Of a DNA stretch of 64,000 nucleotides, positions 57,315-64,000 are shown one piece after another; position 1 is the first letter of the stretch; the number at the start of each line of letters is the position of its first letter. This DNA is from Jatrophihabitans sp. (GTDB lineage Bacteria; Actinomycetota; Actinomycetes; Mycobacteriales; Jatrophihabitantaceae). The translations under genes were made by a program, and so were the position numbers. Under the pieces are notes generated by a model that was not told where the DNA came from, did no database searches, and saw only the letters and a list, made by a program, of their open reading frames with translations. Location of the stretch: NCBI GenBank assembly GCA_036389035.1, contig DASVQQ010000002.1, forward strand, positions 62,001-126,000, given 5' to 3'.

Positions 57315-57696
57315 TCCGGCGCGGCCGACGCCGCCCTCCTGGCCGCCGGCCCGAGTATAAATCTGCCCATTTCGGGGCGCTGAATCGAATTACCTTGATT
57401 GGAACTGCCTAATCGCTCACGCGAGCAGCCCGCCGGACGATGGGTTCAGCTGACGCACCGCACATCGCAGTTGACGTGAGCGGTCGGACGGCTAGTCGAT
57501 AGCGGCTTTCCGGCCGGTCAGCGACACAGTTGCACAGGTAACGATTTCAGAACGCAAAGCGATCGTCCTACTACTGACAGTTACGGTGCCGACGTAACAG
57601 ATGTTACCAAAGTGACCAGAGTGCTTCTCATGCAGGCTGTGTGAGGCACACCGGGGGTCAGGTCAGCGACCACCAGAGAAGTCAGGACGACCACAT
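57315..57696 (+). promoter_or_regulatory. Long regulatory intergenic region with phased GTnAC boxes
   Basis: This 382-bp region is AT-richer than its surroundings and precedes the large secreted protein. GTAAC (57594), GTTAC (57603) and GTGAC (57612) occur at exact 9-bp intervals, with a fourth GTG at 57621. The first two also form the palindrome GTAACA-GA-TGTTAC. Further copies are GTAAC (57538) and GTTAC (57580). A TTGACG-N16-TAGTCG pair lies at about 57471-57498. The 9-bp phasing resembles the direct-repeat sites of the response regulator MtrA. Confidence 0.5.
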
Positions 57697-60594
57697 ATGC
57701 TCAACCGCGCAACGTCTCTCACGCACGTGCTGAGCCGACGGCAGGCACCGAGCCGCAAGGCGGCCCGCCCGCTCCTCGCCGTCACCGCTGTCGCGGTCAC
57801 CGTGCTGGCGCTGCTCACCCCGGTCACCGCGAACGCCGTCACCGGCGCCAACCCGATCGGGGTGCTGGACTCGGTGTCGGTCCGGCCGTCCGACGGGGTG
57901 GTCACCATCTCGGGCTGGACTGCCGACCTCGACGACCCGGTCGACCCGTTGCGGGTGGAGATCTATGACAACGACGTGTACGCCACGGCGGTGATCGCCC
58001 GCGACTCCCGGCCCGACGTCGGCGTCTCGGTGCCCAAGGTCGGCCCGAACCACGGCTTCACGGTGAGCTACCCCGGCAAGACCGGCGTGCACGAGGTCTG
58101 CGCGGTCGCCCTCAACCACGTCGGCGGAGCCAACACCGAGCTCGGCTGCCGCACCGTCCGGATCAGCAACGACCCGGTCGGCGTCCTCGAGGTCAGCCCG
58201 CAGCGACCGGGCGGCTTCCTCATCAGCGGCTACGCGATCGACCCGAACGCCCCCACCGCCGCCGTCCTGATCCGCACCTACATCGACGGGCAGTACCACT
58301 CCGGCCGGCTCGCCAGCGCACCCCGCACCGGCCTGCCGGCGCAGTACGCGGCCGCCGGTTCCAACCACGGTTTCTCCTTCCTCGCCCCGATGACCGCCGG
58401 CGTCCATCAGATCTGCGCCTACGCGATGAACATCGGCGCCGGAAACGTCAACCTCCGGCTCGGCTGCCGGACCGTCACGATGATCAACAACCCGGTCGGC
58501 GCCCTGGAGAGCGCCGCGCAACAGCCGGGCGGCTTCCTGGCCACCGGCTACGCGCTGGACCCCGACGTCACCAGCTCGATCGCGGTGCGCATCTACCTCG
58601 ACGGCAAGTGGGTCGCCAGCGGCCCGGCCGCGGCCCCCCGTCCGGACCTGCTGACGCGTTACCCCGCCAACGGGCAGAACCACGGCTTCTCGATCTTCAC
58701 CCCGGTACCCGCCGGCGTCCACCAGCTCTGCGCGTACGGGATGAACGTCGGCGCGGGCACCGTCAACACCCGGTTCGGCTGCCGCACCGTGACAATGATC
58801 AACAACCCGGTCGGCGCCCTGGAGAGCGCTCCGGTGCAGCCGGGCGGCTTCCTGGCCACCGGCTACGTGCTGGACCCCGACGTCACCGGCTCGATCGCGG
58901 TCCGCATCTACCTCGACGGCAAGTACGTCGCCAGCGGCCTGGCCGCGGCCCCGCGCCCGGACCTGCTGGCGCGCTACCCCAAGCACGGCCAGAACCACGG
59001 CTTCGCGATCTTCACCCCCGCATCGGCGGGCACCCACCAGCTCTGCGCGTACGGGATGAACGTCGGCGCGGGCACCGTCAACACCCGGTTCGGCTGCCGC
59101 ACGGTGTCGCGCACCAGTGACCCGGTCGGCTCCGGCGCCAGCATCGCGCGGGTCGGCACCTCCAACGCCATCGCGATCTCCGGCTGGGCCCTGGACCCCG
59201 ACACCGCCTCGCCGATCAAGGTGCAGGTCACCAGCGACGGCGTGAGCAAGCAACTGCTGACCGCCAACCTGGCCTCCAGCGGGTCCACCAAGGCCTGGCC
59301 CCGCTACGGCGCGTACCACGGCTACTCCGCCAACGTGACCCTCGACGGGTTCGAGCACACGGTGTGCGTCGCGGCTATCAACGTCGGCGAGGGCAAGGAC
59401 GTCACCCAGGGCTGCAGGGTGATCAGCACCTCGGGCGCCTCCGCACCGGCGGCGCCCACCGAGCTGAGCGCGGTGCCGGGCAGCAAGCTGGTCACCCTCA
59501 GGTGGACCGCGGCTCGCTCGGTCACCTCGCCGGTGACCAGCTACCAGATCACCGTCACGCCGGGCGGTCGCATCGTGACGGTGCCCGGAACGGCCGTCTC
59601 GGCAGCGATCGGCAGCCTGACCAACGGCGTCCAGTACACCTTCTCGGTGCGGGCGGTCAACGAGCTGGGACGAAGCTCGGTGGCAACGGTCAAGGCCACC
59701 CCGACCTCGATCCCGCTGCAGGTCACCCCGGCCCCGATCTCGACCAGTCACTACGTGCGCAACCTGACCGGCAACGCCACCACCGACATCGCCCTGATGC
59801 GCCAGATGGGCGCCGGTGACGCCAGCCGCAACCCGTCCGGGCACAGCTACCTGGTGCTGCTGCAGATCGGCGGCCAGGTCGAGTACCGCAACGGCACGCT
59901 GCTCTCGGCGACCTCCCGGTTCGTCAGCTATCCCGCCGTGGTGACCGCGATGAAGGCCTACCTGGACGGCTACGCCACCACCCAACGGCCCTCCGCTCCG
60001 CTGACCCTGGCGATCGGCACGAACAACGACATCGACGTCAACTACTCGGCCGGCGTGTCCTGGGCGCGCAACATCGTCAACCCGGTCGCCGCCTACGCCG
60101 CCAGCCGGCACCCCGCCGTGGTCATCGCGGGCGCCAACGACATCGAGCCCGGCTTCTCGGCGACGGTGGGCGAGAGCCGCGCCTGGGTCTCCGGTTACCT
60201 GGCCGCCACCGGCGCCAAGTACGTCTTCAACGGCTCGGCCGACGGCTGCTCCACCTACGCCACGGGCGGCCGGTGCAACAACGGCTGGACGCAGGCTGAC
60301 ATGCAATGGGTCAGCGGCGGCGCGGCGCCGAGCCGGACCATCAGCCTGCCGCAGATCTACAACTACGCGATGCCGCTGCAGTGGAAGAACATCTCGCTCA
60401 CCGGCACCGCGGCCGGCAAGCCGCGGATCTACTTCGGCGGCCCGCTCACCGAGGTGACCGCCTGCGATCAGGCCAGGACCTGTGACAGCATCGGCAACAT
60501 CGACGCCTGGAACCGGCTGTGGAGCGCGATCTCGTCCACGACCGCCACCAGGCAGGCCCAGATGCCACACGGCACCGACCTTCGCATCAACTAG
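57697..60594 (+). CDS. Large secreted protein with five tandem domains, FN3 and a C-terminal catalytic-like domain
   Basis: This 965-residue protein has a signal peptide ending near TANAVTG (about residue 50). Five homologous domains of about 105 residues follow (roughly 52-585), each with G(V/A)L(D/E), SGWxxDxD or TGYxLDPD, NHGFS, HQ(L/I)CAYxMN(I/V)G and GCRTV; each holds a cysteine pair. A fibronectin type III domain (about 586-668) precedes a C-terminal domain of about 290 residues with VVIAGANDIEPG and four cysteines. It may be a TIM-barrel hydrolase. Cell-wall or polysaccharide binding is inferred from architecture only. Confidence 0.83.
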   Translation: MLNRATSLTHVLSRRQAPSRKAARPLLAVTAVAVTVLALLTPVTANAVTGANPIGVLDSVSVRPSDGVVTISGWTADLDDPVDPLRVEIYDNDVYATAVIARDSRPDVGVSVPKVGPNHGFTVSYPGKTGVHEVCAVALNHVGGANTELGCRTVRISNDPVGVLEVSPQRPGGFLISGYAIDPNAPTAAVLIRTYIDGQYHSGRLASAPRTGLPAQYAAAGSNHGFSFLAPMTAGVHQICAYAMNIGAGNVNLRLGCRTVTMINNPVGALESAAQQPGGFLATGYALDPDVTSSIAVRIYLDGKWVASGPAAAPRPDLLTRYPANGQNHGFSIFTPVPAGVHQLCAYGMNVGAGTVNTRFGCRTVTMINNPVGALESAPVQPGGFLATGYVLDPDVTGSIAVRIYLDGKYVASGLAAAPRPDLLARYPKHGQNHGFAIFTPASAGTHQLCAYGMNVGAGTVNTRFGCRTVSRTSDPVGSGASIARVGTSNAIAISGWALDPDTASPIKVQVTSDGVSKQLLTANLASSGSTKAWPRYGAYHGYSANVTLDGFEHTVCVAAINVGEGKDVTQGCRVISTSGASAPAAPTELSAVPGSKLVTLRWTAARSVTSPVTSYQITVTPGGRIVTVPGTAVSAAIGSLTNGVQYTFSVRAVNELGRSSVATVKATPTSIPLQVTPAPISTSHYVRNLTGNATTDIALMRQMGAGDASRNPSGHSYLVLLQIGGQVEYRNGTLLSATSRFVSYPAVVTAMKAYLDGYATTQRPSAPLTLAIGTNNDIDVNYSAGVSWARNIVNPVAAYAASRHPAVVIAGANDIEPGFSATVGESRAWVSGYLAATGAKYVFNGSADGCSTYATGGRCNNGWTQADMQWVSGGAAPSRTISLPQIYNYAMPLQWKNISLTGTAAGKPRIYFGGPLTEVTACDQARTCDSIGNIDAWNRLWSAISSTTATRQAQMPHGTDLRIN
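58491..59120 (+). repeat. Two near-identical 315-bp domain repeats within the secreted protein gene
   Basis: The third and fourth domain units are each 315 bp, starting at CCCGGTCGGC 58491 and 58806, and match over most of their length at nucleotide level. The first and second units are 321 and 318 bp and more diverged. This indicates a recent duplication of one domain. Confidence 0.88.
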
Positions 60595-60605
60595 GAGCCG
60601 TCACC

Positions 60606-61310
60606 ATCACCGCATCCACCGGCACGGCAGCTCACGGCTGGAGCACCCGGCGGCTGACGCTGCTGCTGGTGACCACGCTGGCGCTGGCCACCGCCTGCAC
60701 ATCGGCTTCTACGGCCGCCGATCAGCCGGCCGCCTCGACGACGGCGTCACCGGCCAGCACCCCGTCGACGTCGACGTCGGCGTCGGCGACGGCGACGGCT
60801 TCGCCCACGTGGAGCGCGACGGCGTCGGCCACTCCGGTCCGGCCCACCGTCACGCCTTCCTCGGCGCCGCCGGCGTCGAGCAGCCCCACCCGGGCGCCGG
60901 CCAGCTCATCGGCGCCCGGTCCGATCGACGGGTCGAACGGCTGCCCGAGCGCGACGCTGGGGGTGGCGGCGCTGCGGGCATCCGGGGCGGCCGGGCACCA
61001 GTACGCCTTTCTGCAGTTCACCAACAACTCGGCCAGGACCTGCTCGCTCACCGGATTTCCCGGCGTCCAGCTGATCAGGGCGGGCGTCGCCCTGGGCAAG
61101 CCCGCGGTCCGCAGCGGCAAGCCCATCAGCAGGGTCCAACTGGCGCCGGGGAAGTCAGCCACCGCCCAGCTGGTCGGCGACTCGACCTGTAACGCCGAGA
61201 AGTCCGACTCGGTGCAGATCATCCCGCCGAACCGGACCGAGAGGTTCGTCGCGCCGCTGTCCTTGCGCGGCTGCCCGCTCACCATCGATCCGGTCGTGCT
61301 CGACAGCTGA
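60606..61310 (+). CDS. DUF4232 lipoprotein candidate with unusual start
   Basis: This protein of about 234 residues begins with an N-terminal signal RRLTLLLVTTLALATAC that ends in a lipobox-like ATAC. A Ser/Thr/Ala/Pro linker (about 80 residues) and a DUF4232 domain follow (CPSATLGVAALRASGAAGHQYAFLQFTNNSARTCSLTGFPGVQL, then the C-terminal GCPLTIDPVV). A good AGGAG (60593-60597) is 8 bp before ATC 60606, where an ATG would be expected. The only upstream in-frame start is GTG 60519, which overlaps the previous gene by 76 bp. The function of DUF4232 is unknown. Confidence 0.78.
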   Translation: MTASTGTAAHGWSTRRLTLLLVTTLALATACTSASTAADQPAASTTASPASTPSTSTSASATATASPTWSATASATPVRPTVTPSSAPPASSSPTRAPASSSAPGPIDGSNGCPSATLGVAALRASGAAGHQYAFLQFTNNSARTCSLTGFPGVQLIRAGVALGKPAVRSGKPISRVQLAPGKSATAQLVGDSTCNAEKSDSVQIIPPNRTERFVAPLSLRGCPLTIDPVVLDS

Positions 61311-61341
61311 GCCCGGCCGGCCGAGTGCCATGCTGGATGGC

Positions 61342-62367
61342 ATGACCTATCTCGCTGCCGATGACCGTTACGAGCGCATGACCTACCGCCGGGCCGGCCG
61401 CAGCGGCATCAAGCTGCCGCTGATCTCACTCGGCCTCTGGCACAACTTCGGCGACGACCGGCCCTTGGACGGCCAGCGGGCGATCCTGCGCCGGGCCTTC
61501 GACCTGGGCGTCACCCACTTCGACCTGGCCAACAACTACGGCCCGCCCTACGGCGCGGCCGAGGCGAACTTCGGCAAGATCTACCAGCAGGACTTCCTGC
61601 CTTATCGCGACGAGCTGTTCCTCTCGACCAAGGCCGGCTGGGACATGTGGCCCGGGCCTTACGGCGACCTGGGCTCGCGCAAGTACCTGCTGGCCAGCCT
61701 GGACCGCTCGCTGGCCCGGATGGGCGTGGATTACGTCGATGTCTTCTACCACCACCGCAACGACCCGCAGACCCCGCTTGAGGAGACGATGGGAGCGCTG
61801 GACCACGCGGTCCGCTCCGGCAAGGCGCTCTACGCCGGCATCTCCTCCTACTCCCCGCAGCGCACCGCCGAGGCCGCTCGGATCTTGCGCGAGCTGGGCA
61901 CCCCGCTGTTCCTGCACCAGCCGTCCTACTCGCTGCTCAACCGCTGGATCGAGGACGAGCTGCTCGGCACCACCGCGGCGGTGGGCGCCGGCGTGATCGT
62001 GTTCTCCCCGCTGGCGCAAGGGATGCTGACCGACAAATATCTCAACGGGGTGCCGGCCGACTCCCGGATGGCAGCCAACACCTCGCTGCCGACGGAGCTG
62101 CTCAGCGAGCAGAACCTGCAGCGCATCCGGGCGCTGAACGAGATCGCGGCGCGGCGCGGCCAGTCGCTTGCCCAGCTCGCGCTTGCTTGGGCCGCCCGGG
62201 ACGAGCGGGTCAGCTCGGTGCTGATCGGCGCCTCCTCGGTAGGCCAGCTGGAGCAGAACATCGCCGCTCTGGAGCACCAGTCCTTCACCGCCGAGGAACT
62301 GGCCGAGATCGACCGGCATGCCGTCGAGGGTGACATCGACCTGTGGCGCGCGGTGGCAACCAGCTGA
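61342..62367 (+). CDS. Aldo/keto reductase, YghZ-like (L-glyceraldehyde-3-phosphate reductase group)
   Basis: This 341-residue TIM-barrel NADPH reductase aligns from its first residues with YghZ (LAADDRYERMTYRRAGRSGIKLP, SLGLWHNFGD), which fixes ATG 61342 over an ATG four codons earlier. The catalytic tyrosine is in ANNYGPPYG and the lysine in LSTKAGWDMWPGPYG. Cofactor contacts are in SVLIGASSVGQLEQN. YghZ detoxifies methylglyoxal and L-glyceraldehyde-3-phosphate. It is monocistronic. Confidence 0.94.
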   Translation: MTYLAADDRYERMTYRRAGRSGIKLPLISLGLWHNFGDDRPLDGQRAILRRAFDLGVTHFDLANNYGPPYGAAEANFGKIYQQDFLPYRDELFLSTKAGWDMWPGPYGDLGSRKYLLASLDRSLARMGVDYVDVFYHHRNDPQTPLEETMGALDHAVRSGKALYAGISSYSPQRTAEAARILRELGTPLFLHQPSYSLLNRWIEDELLGTTAAVGAGVIVFSPLAQGMLTDKYLNGVPADSRMAANTSLPTELLSEQNLQRIRALNEIAARRGQSLAQLALAWAARDERVSSVLIGASSVGQLEQNIAALEHQSFTAEELAEIDRHAVEGDIDLWRAVATS

Positions 62368-62400
62368 GCATCGGCCGGCCCACGCCGACCCGGCCGGCTC
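62366..62400 (+). terminator. Hairpin after the aldo/keto reductase gene
   Basis: GAGC-CGGCCGG (with a 2-nt AT bulge) pairs with CCGGCCGGCTC around an 11-nt loop. It starts at the stop codon and has no T-run. The remainder of the 211-bp gap is AT-richer, with CATTC-TATG-GAATG at 62483-62496 as a possible operator for the next operon. Confidence 0.4.
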
Positions 62401-62578
62401 ATCCTGCGCCGCACCTCGTTTGATCACTCTCTGCAATCAGGCCGGGTCGCATAACTCTGCCAGTGTGCTTGCTCAAACCTGCATTCTATGGAATGTTATG
62501 CCCGAACCAGTAGTTTGGGGCGATTAGGACAAGTACCCTGATGGCGTGCGGCCCCCTCGACTGTAGAGGAGGCTCACG

Positions 62579-63604
62579 ATGCGGGTAGCGGTCCTCGGCT
62601 GCGGCTTCGGCGCCCAACACCTCGACTGGCTCTCCCAGCATCCCGAATTCGAGCTGGACACCTTGTGCTATCAGCACAATCGAGAACGCGCGGTGGAGCT
62701 GGCCGATCGTTACGGCATCGGCAACGTAAGCGCGGACGCGCTCGGGACGCTGGGTGGGCGCGGCATCGAGCTGGCGGTGATCGTCACCCCGCCGGACACC
62801 CGGCAGGTGCTGGTGCAGGCCGCTCTCGACGCCGGCGCCTTCGTCTTCGCGGACAAGCCGCTCAGTAACTCGCTGCAGTCAGCGACTGAGCTGGCGGCGC
62901 TAGCGGCCCGCGCGCCGCAACGGTGCGCGGTCAACTTCCAGTGGCGTACCCACCCGGCCGTGCGCGAGATCCGCGACCAGCTCGCCGAGGGCGTCGGGGC
63001 GTTGCATCGGGTGCACGCCAGCTTCTATCACGACTTCTATCGCGGCCTGCCGGACTCCTGGCGGCAGCAGCCGGCCAGCGCGGGCGCCGGAACGCTCGGC
63101 GACCAGGGCGTGCACCTTTTCGACTTGCTGCACTGGCTGATCCCGCGCGACTGGTCGAGCGTCGCGGCTTCCACCAGCGCGGTGCGTCAGGACCTCGACA
63201 CCCGGGCACTGGCACCCGCCGCCGGCCGGACCGAGGACCTGGCCGAGGTCTGGCTGCGCGAGCCGGAGTCCGGCTGCCTGGCGACCGTGTCGCTGTCCCG
63301 GCTGGTCTGCGGCGTGCGCGCGATCGAGTTCGAGATCCAGGGATCGGAGCGGACGCTGCAGCTGCGCCTGCAGGCCGATGACGCCTCGGCCGAGTTGACG
63401 GCGCACGCCGGCGACGGATCTTCCAAGACCGCGCGGTACGGGCCGACCTCGCTGGATCCCTATCCATCGCTGCTCGCGGCGATGGCCGGTCGGCCGGATC
63501 CCGACGGGCTGTTGGCCGGCTTCGAGGACGGCGTGTGGGCCCAGGCCCGACTGGCTGAAGCCGTTGCCCTGGCAGCGCGAACGCAGCATGCCCTGCCCAG
63601 CTAG
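62579..63604 (+). CDS. Gfo/Idh/MocA-family oxidoreductase
   Basis: This 341-residue NAD(P)-dependent enzyme has an N-terminal Rossmann fold (RVAVLGCGFGAQHLDWLSQHPEF), the DKP variant of the EKP motif in FADKPLSNS, and the C-terminal beta-sheet domain with GTLGDQGVHLFDLLHWL, where His probably takes part in catalysis. Substrates are usually sugars or inositols. GAGGAGG before ATG 62579 is a strong ribosome site. It is 51 bp upstream of an inositol-3-phosphate synthase gene, which favours an inositol-related substrate. Confidence 0.9.
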   Translation: MRVAVLGCGFGAQHLDWLSQHPEFELDTLCYQHNRERAVELADRYGIGNVSADALGTLGGRGIELAVIVTPPDTRQVLVQAALDAGAFVFADKPLSNSLQSATELAALAARAPQRCAVNFQWRTHPAVREIRDQLAEGVGALHRVHASFYHDFYRGLPDSWRQQPASAGAGTLGDQGVHLFDLLHWLIPRDWSSVAASTSAVRQDLDTRALAPAAGRTEDLAEVWLREPESGCLATVSLSRLVCGVRAIEFEIQGSERTLQLRLQADDASAELTAHAGDGSSKTARYGPTSLDPYPSLLAAMAGRPDPDGLLAGFEDGVWAQARLAEAVALAARTQHALPS

Positions 63605-63655
63605 CGCACGCCGGTAGGTCACCAGAGTCTCGTCACGCACCAGAGGAGCCAGAAG

Positions 63656-64000
63656 ATGCCCGAACCACTTCGCCTCGCCGTCTGCGGGGTCGGCAACAAC
63701 ATCTCAGCGCTGTTCCAGGGCGCGCAGTACTACCGGGAGTTGACCGCCCGCGGCGTGCCGGCTGCCGACCTGCCGGGCATCAAACACCCCGAGATCGGCG
63801 GCCTCAGCGTCGCCGACATCGACTTCGTCGCCGCCTTCGACGTTCATCCCGACAAGGTCGGGGCCCCGTTCTCCTCAGCGGTCCTGGCGCCTCCGAACAA
63901 CTACCCGCTGCTGGACGTGACGCTTCCCGAAACGCCCTTCGTCGTCGATCCGGGGCTCACCGCGCAGGACTGCGCCCCGTTCGACCCGGCGTTCAACCGG
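63656..64000 (+). CDS. Inositol-3-phosphate synthase, N-terminal part; runs off the window
   Basis: The 115 visible residues begin MPEPLRLAVCGVGNNISALF, an NAD-binding GxGNN loop, and continue QGAQYYRELTARG, LPGIKHPEIGGLSVADIDFVAAFDVHPDKVG, which match the actinobacterial inositol-3-phosphate synthase pattern. The enzyme converts glucose-6-phosphate to inositol-3-phosphate. GAGGAG lies 10 bp before ATG 63656. It probably forms an operon with the upstream Gfo/Idh/MocA gene. The rest of the gene lies beyond the window. Confidence 0.87.
   Translation, partial: MPEPLRLAVCGVGNNISALFQGAQYYRELTARGVPAADLPGIKHPEIGGLSVADIDFVAAFDVHPDKVGAPFSSAVLAPPNNYPLLDVTLPETPFVVDPGLTAQDCAPFDPAFNR

Noticed and set aside
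57315..57696. Possible c-di-AMP (ydaO-type) riboswitch before the secreted protein
   Set aside because: The region is long enough, but the conserved ydaO sequence blocks and pairing are not visible by eye. A covariance-model search would decide.

Overview
This is a high-GC chromosomal window from an actinobacterium (Actinomycetota). The main evidence is a set of phylum-typical genes: sepH, the DUF3263/LytR_C pair, DUF3027, DUF2530 beside an NCS2 permease, DUF2505, an XPB helicase with its partner, an F420-type LLM oxidoreductase, a HAIR (HspR) site at lon and CIRCE sites at groEL. The futalosine genes mqnB and mqnD indicate menaquinone made by the futalosine route. I see no tRNA, rRNA, insertion sequence, prophage or CRISPR array. 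The genus cannot be fixed from the sequence alone.

Layout. 1-5.8 kb is a CoA-thioester catabolic block: thiolase and ferredoxin on one strand, and divergently a pair of acyl-CoA dehydrogenases, an SsuD-like flavin monooxygenase and an F420-type oxidoreductase, with a MaoC-like hydratase beyond. It resembles sterol or terpenoid degradation modules, but the substrate is unknown. 5.9-11.2 kb holds an SgcJ-like protein, a RibD/DHFR-like reductase, an O-methyltransferase, an aldehyde dehydrogenase and serC. 11.3-17.7 kb holds sepH, a heterodimeric ABC exporter and a class C beta-lactamase-like hydrolase. 17.8-26.9 kb holds lon, an epoxide hydrolase, gamma-glutamyltransferase, a small Cys-rich secreted protein and the marR-MFS-trmH operon. 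27-35.7 kb holds a purine permease, DUF2530, a pabB-pabC fusion, DUF3027, an MFS protein, mqnB-mqnD and a cold-shock gene.

35.9-46.7 kb holds a MOSC protein, the helicase pair, a DeoR regulator with galT, a MerR regulator divergent from a DUF4188 gene, DUF2505, thyA and a YciI protein. 46.8-53.8 kb holds groEL, a prolyl oligopeptidase, a second cold-shock gene, thrC, LytR_C and DUF3263. 54-64 kb holds a WXG-like protein with an alpha/beta hydrolase, an acyl-CoA synthetase, a large secreted repeat protein preceded by 9-bp phased GTnAC boxes, a DUF4232 lipoprotein candidate, an aldo/keto reductase, a Gfo/Idh/MocA oxidoreductase and the start of an inositol-3-phosphate synthase gene running off the end.

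One theme recurs. Short tandem duplications (8-22 bp) sit exactly on stop codons of at least five genes, and 15-bp in-frame repeats have expanded inside several proteins. The most unusual case is the MFS-trmH junction, where a 14-bp triplication has made two consecutive five-codon minicistrons, each joined by an ATGA overlap.
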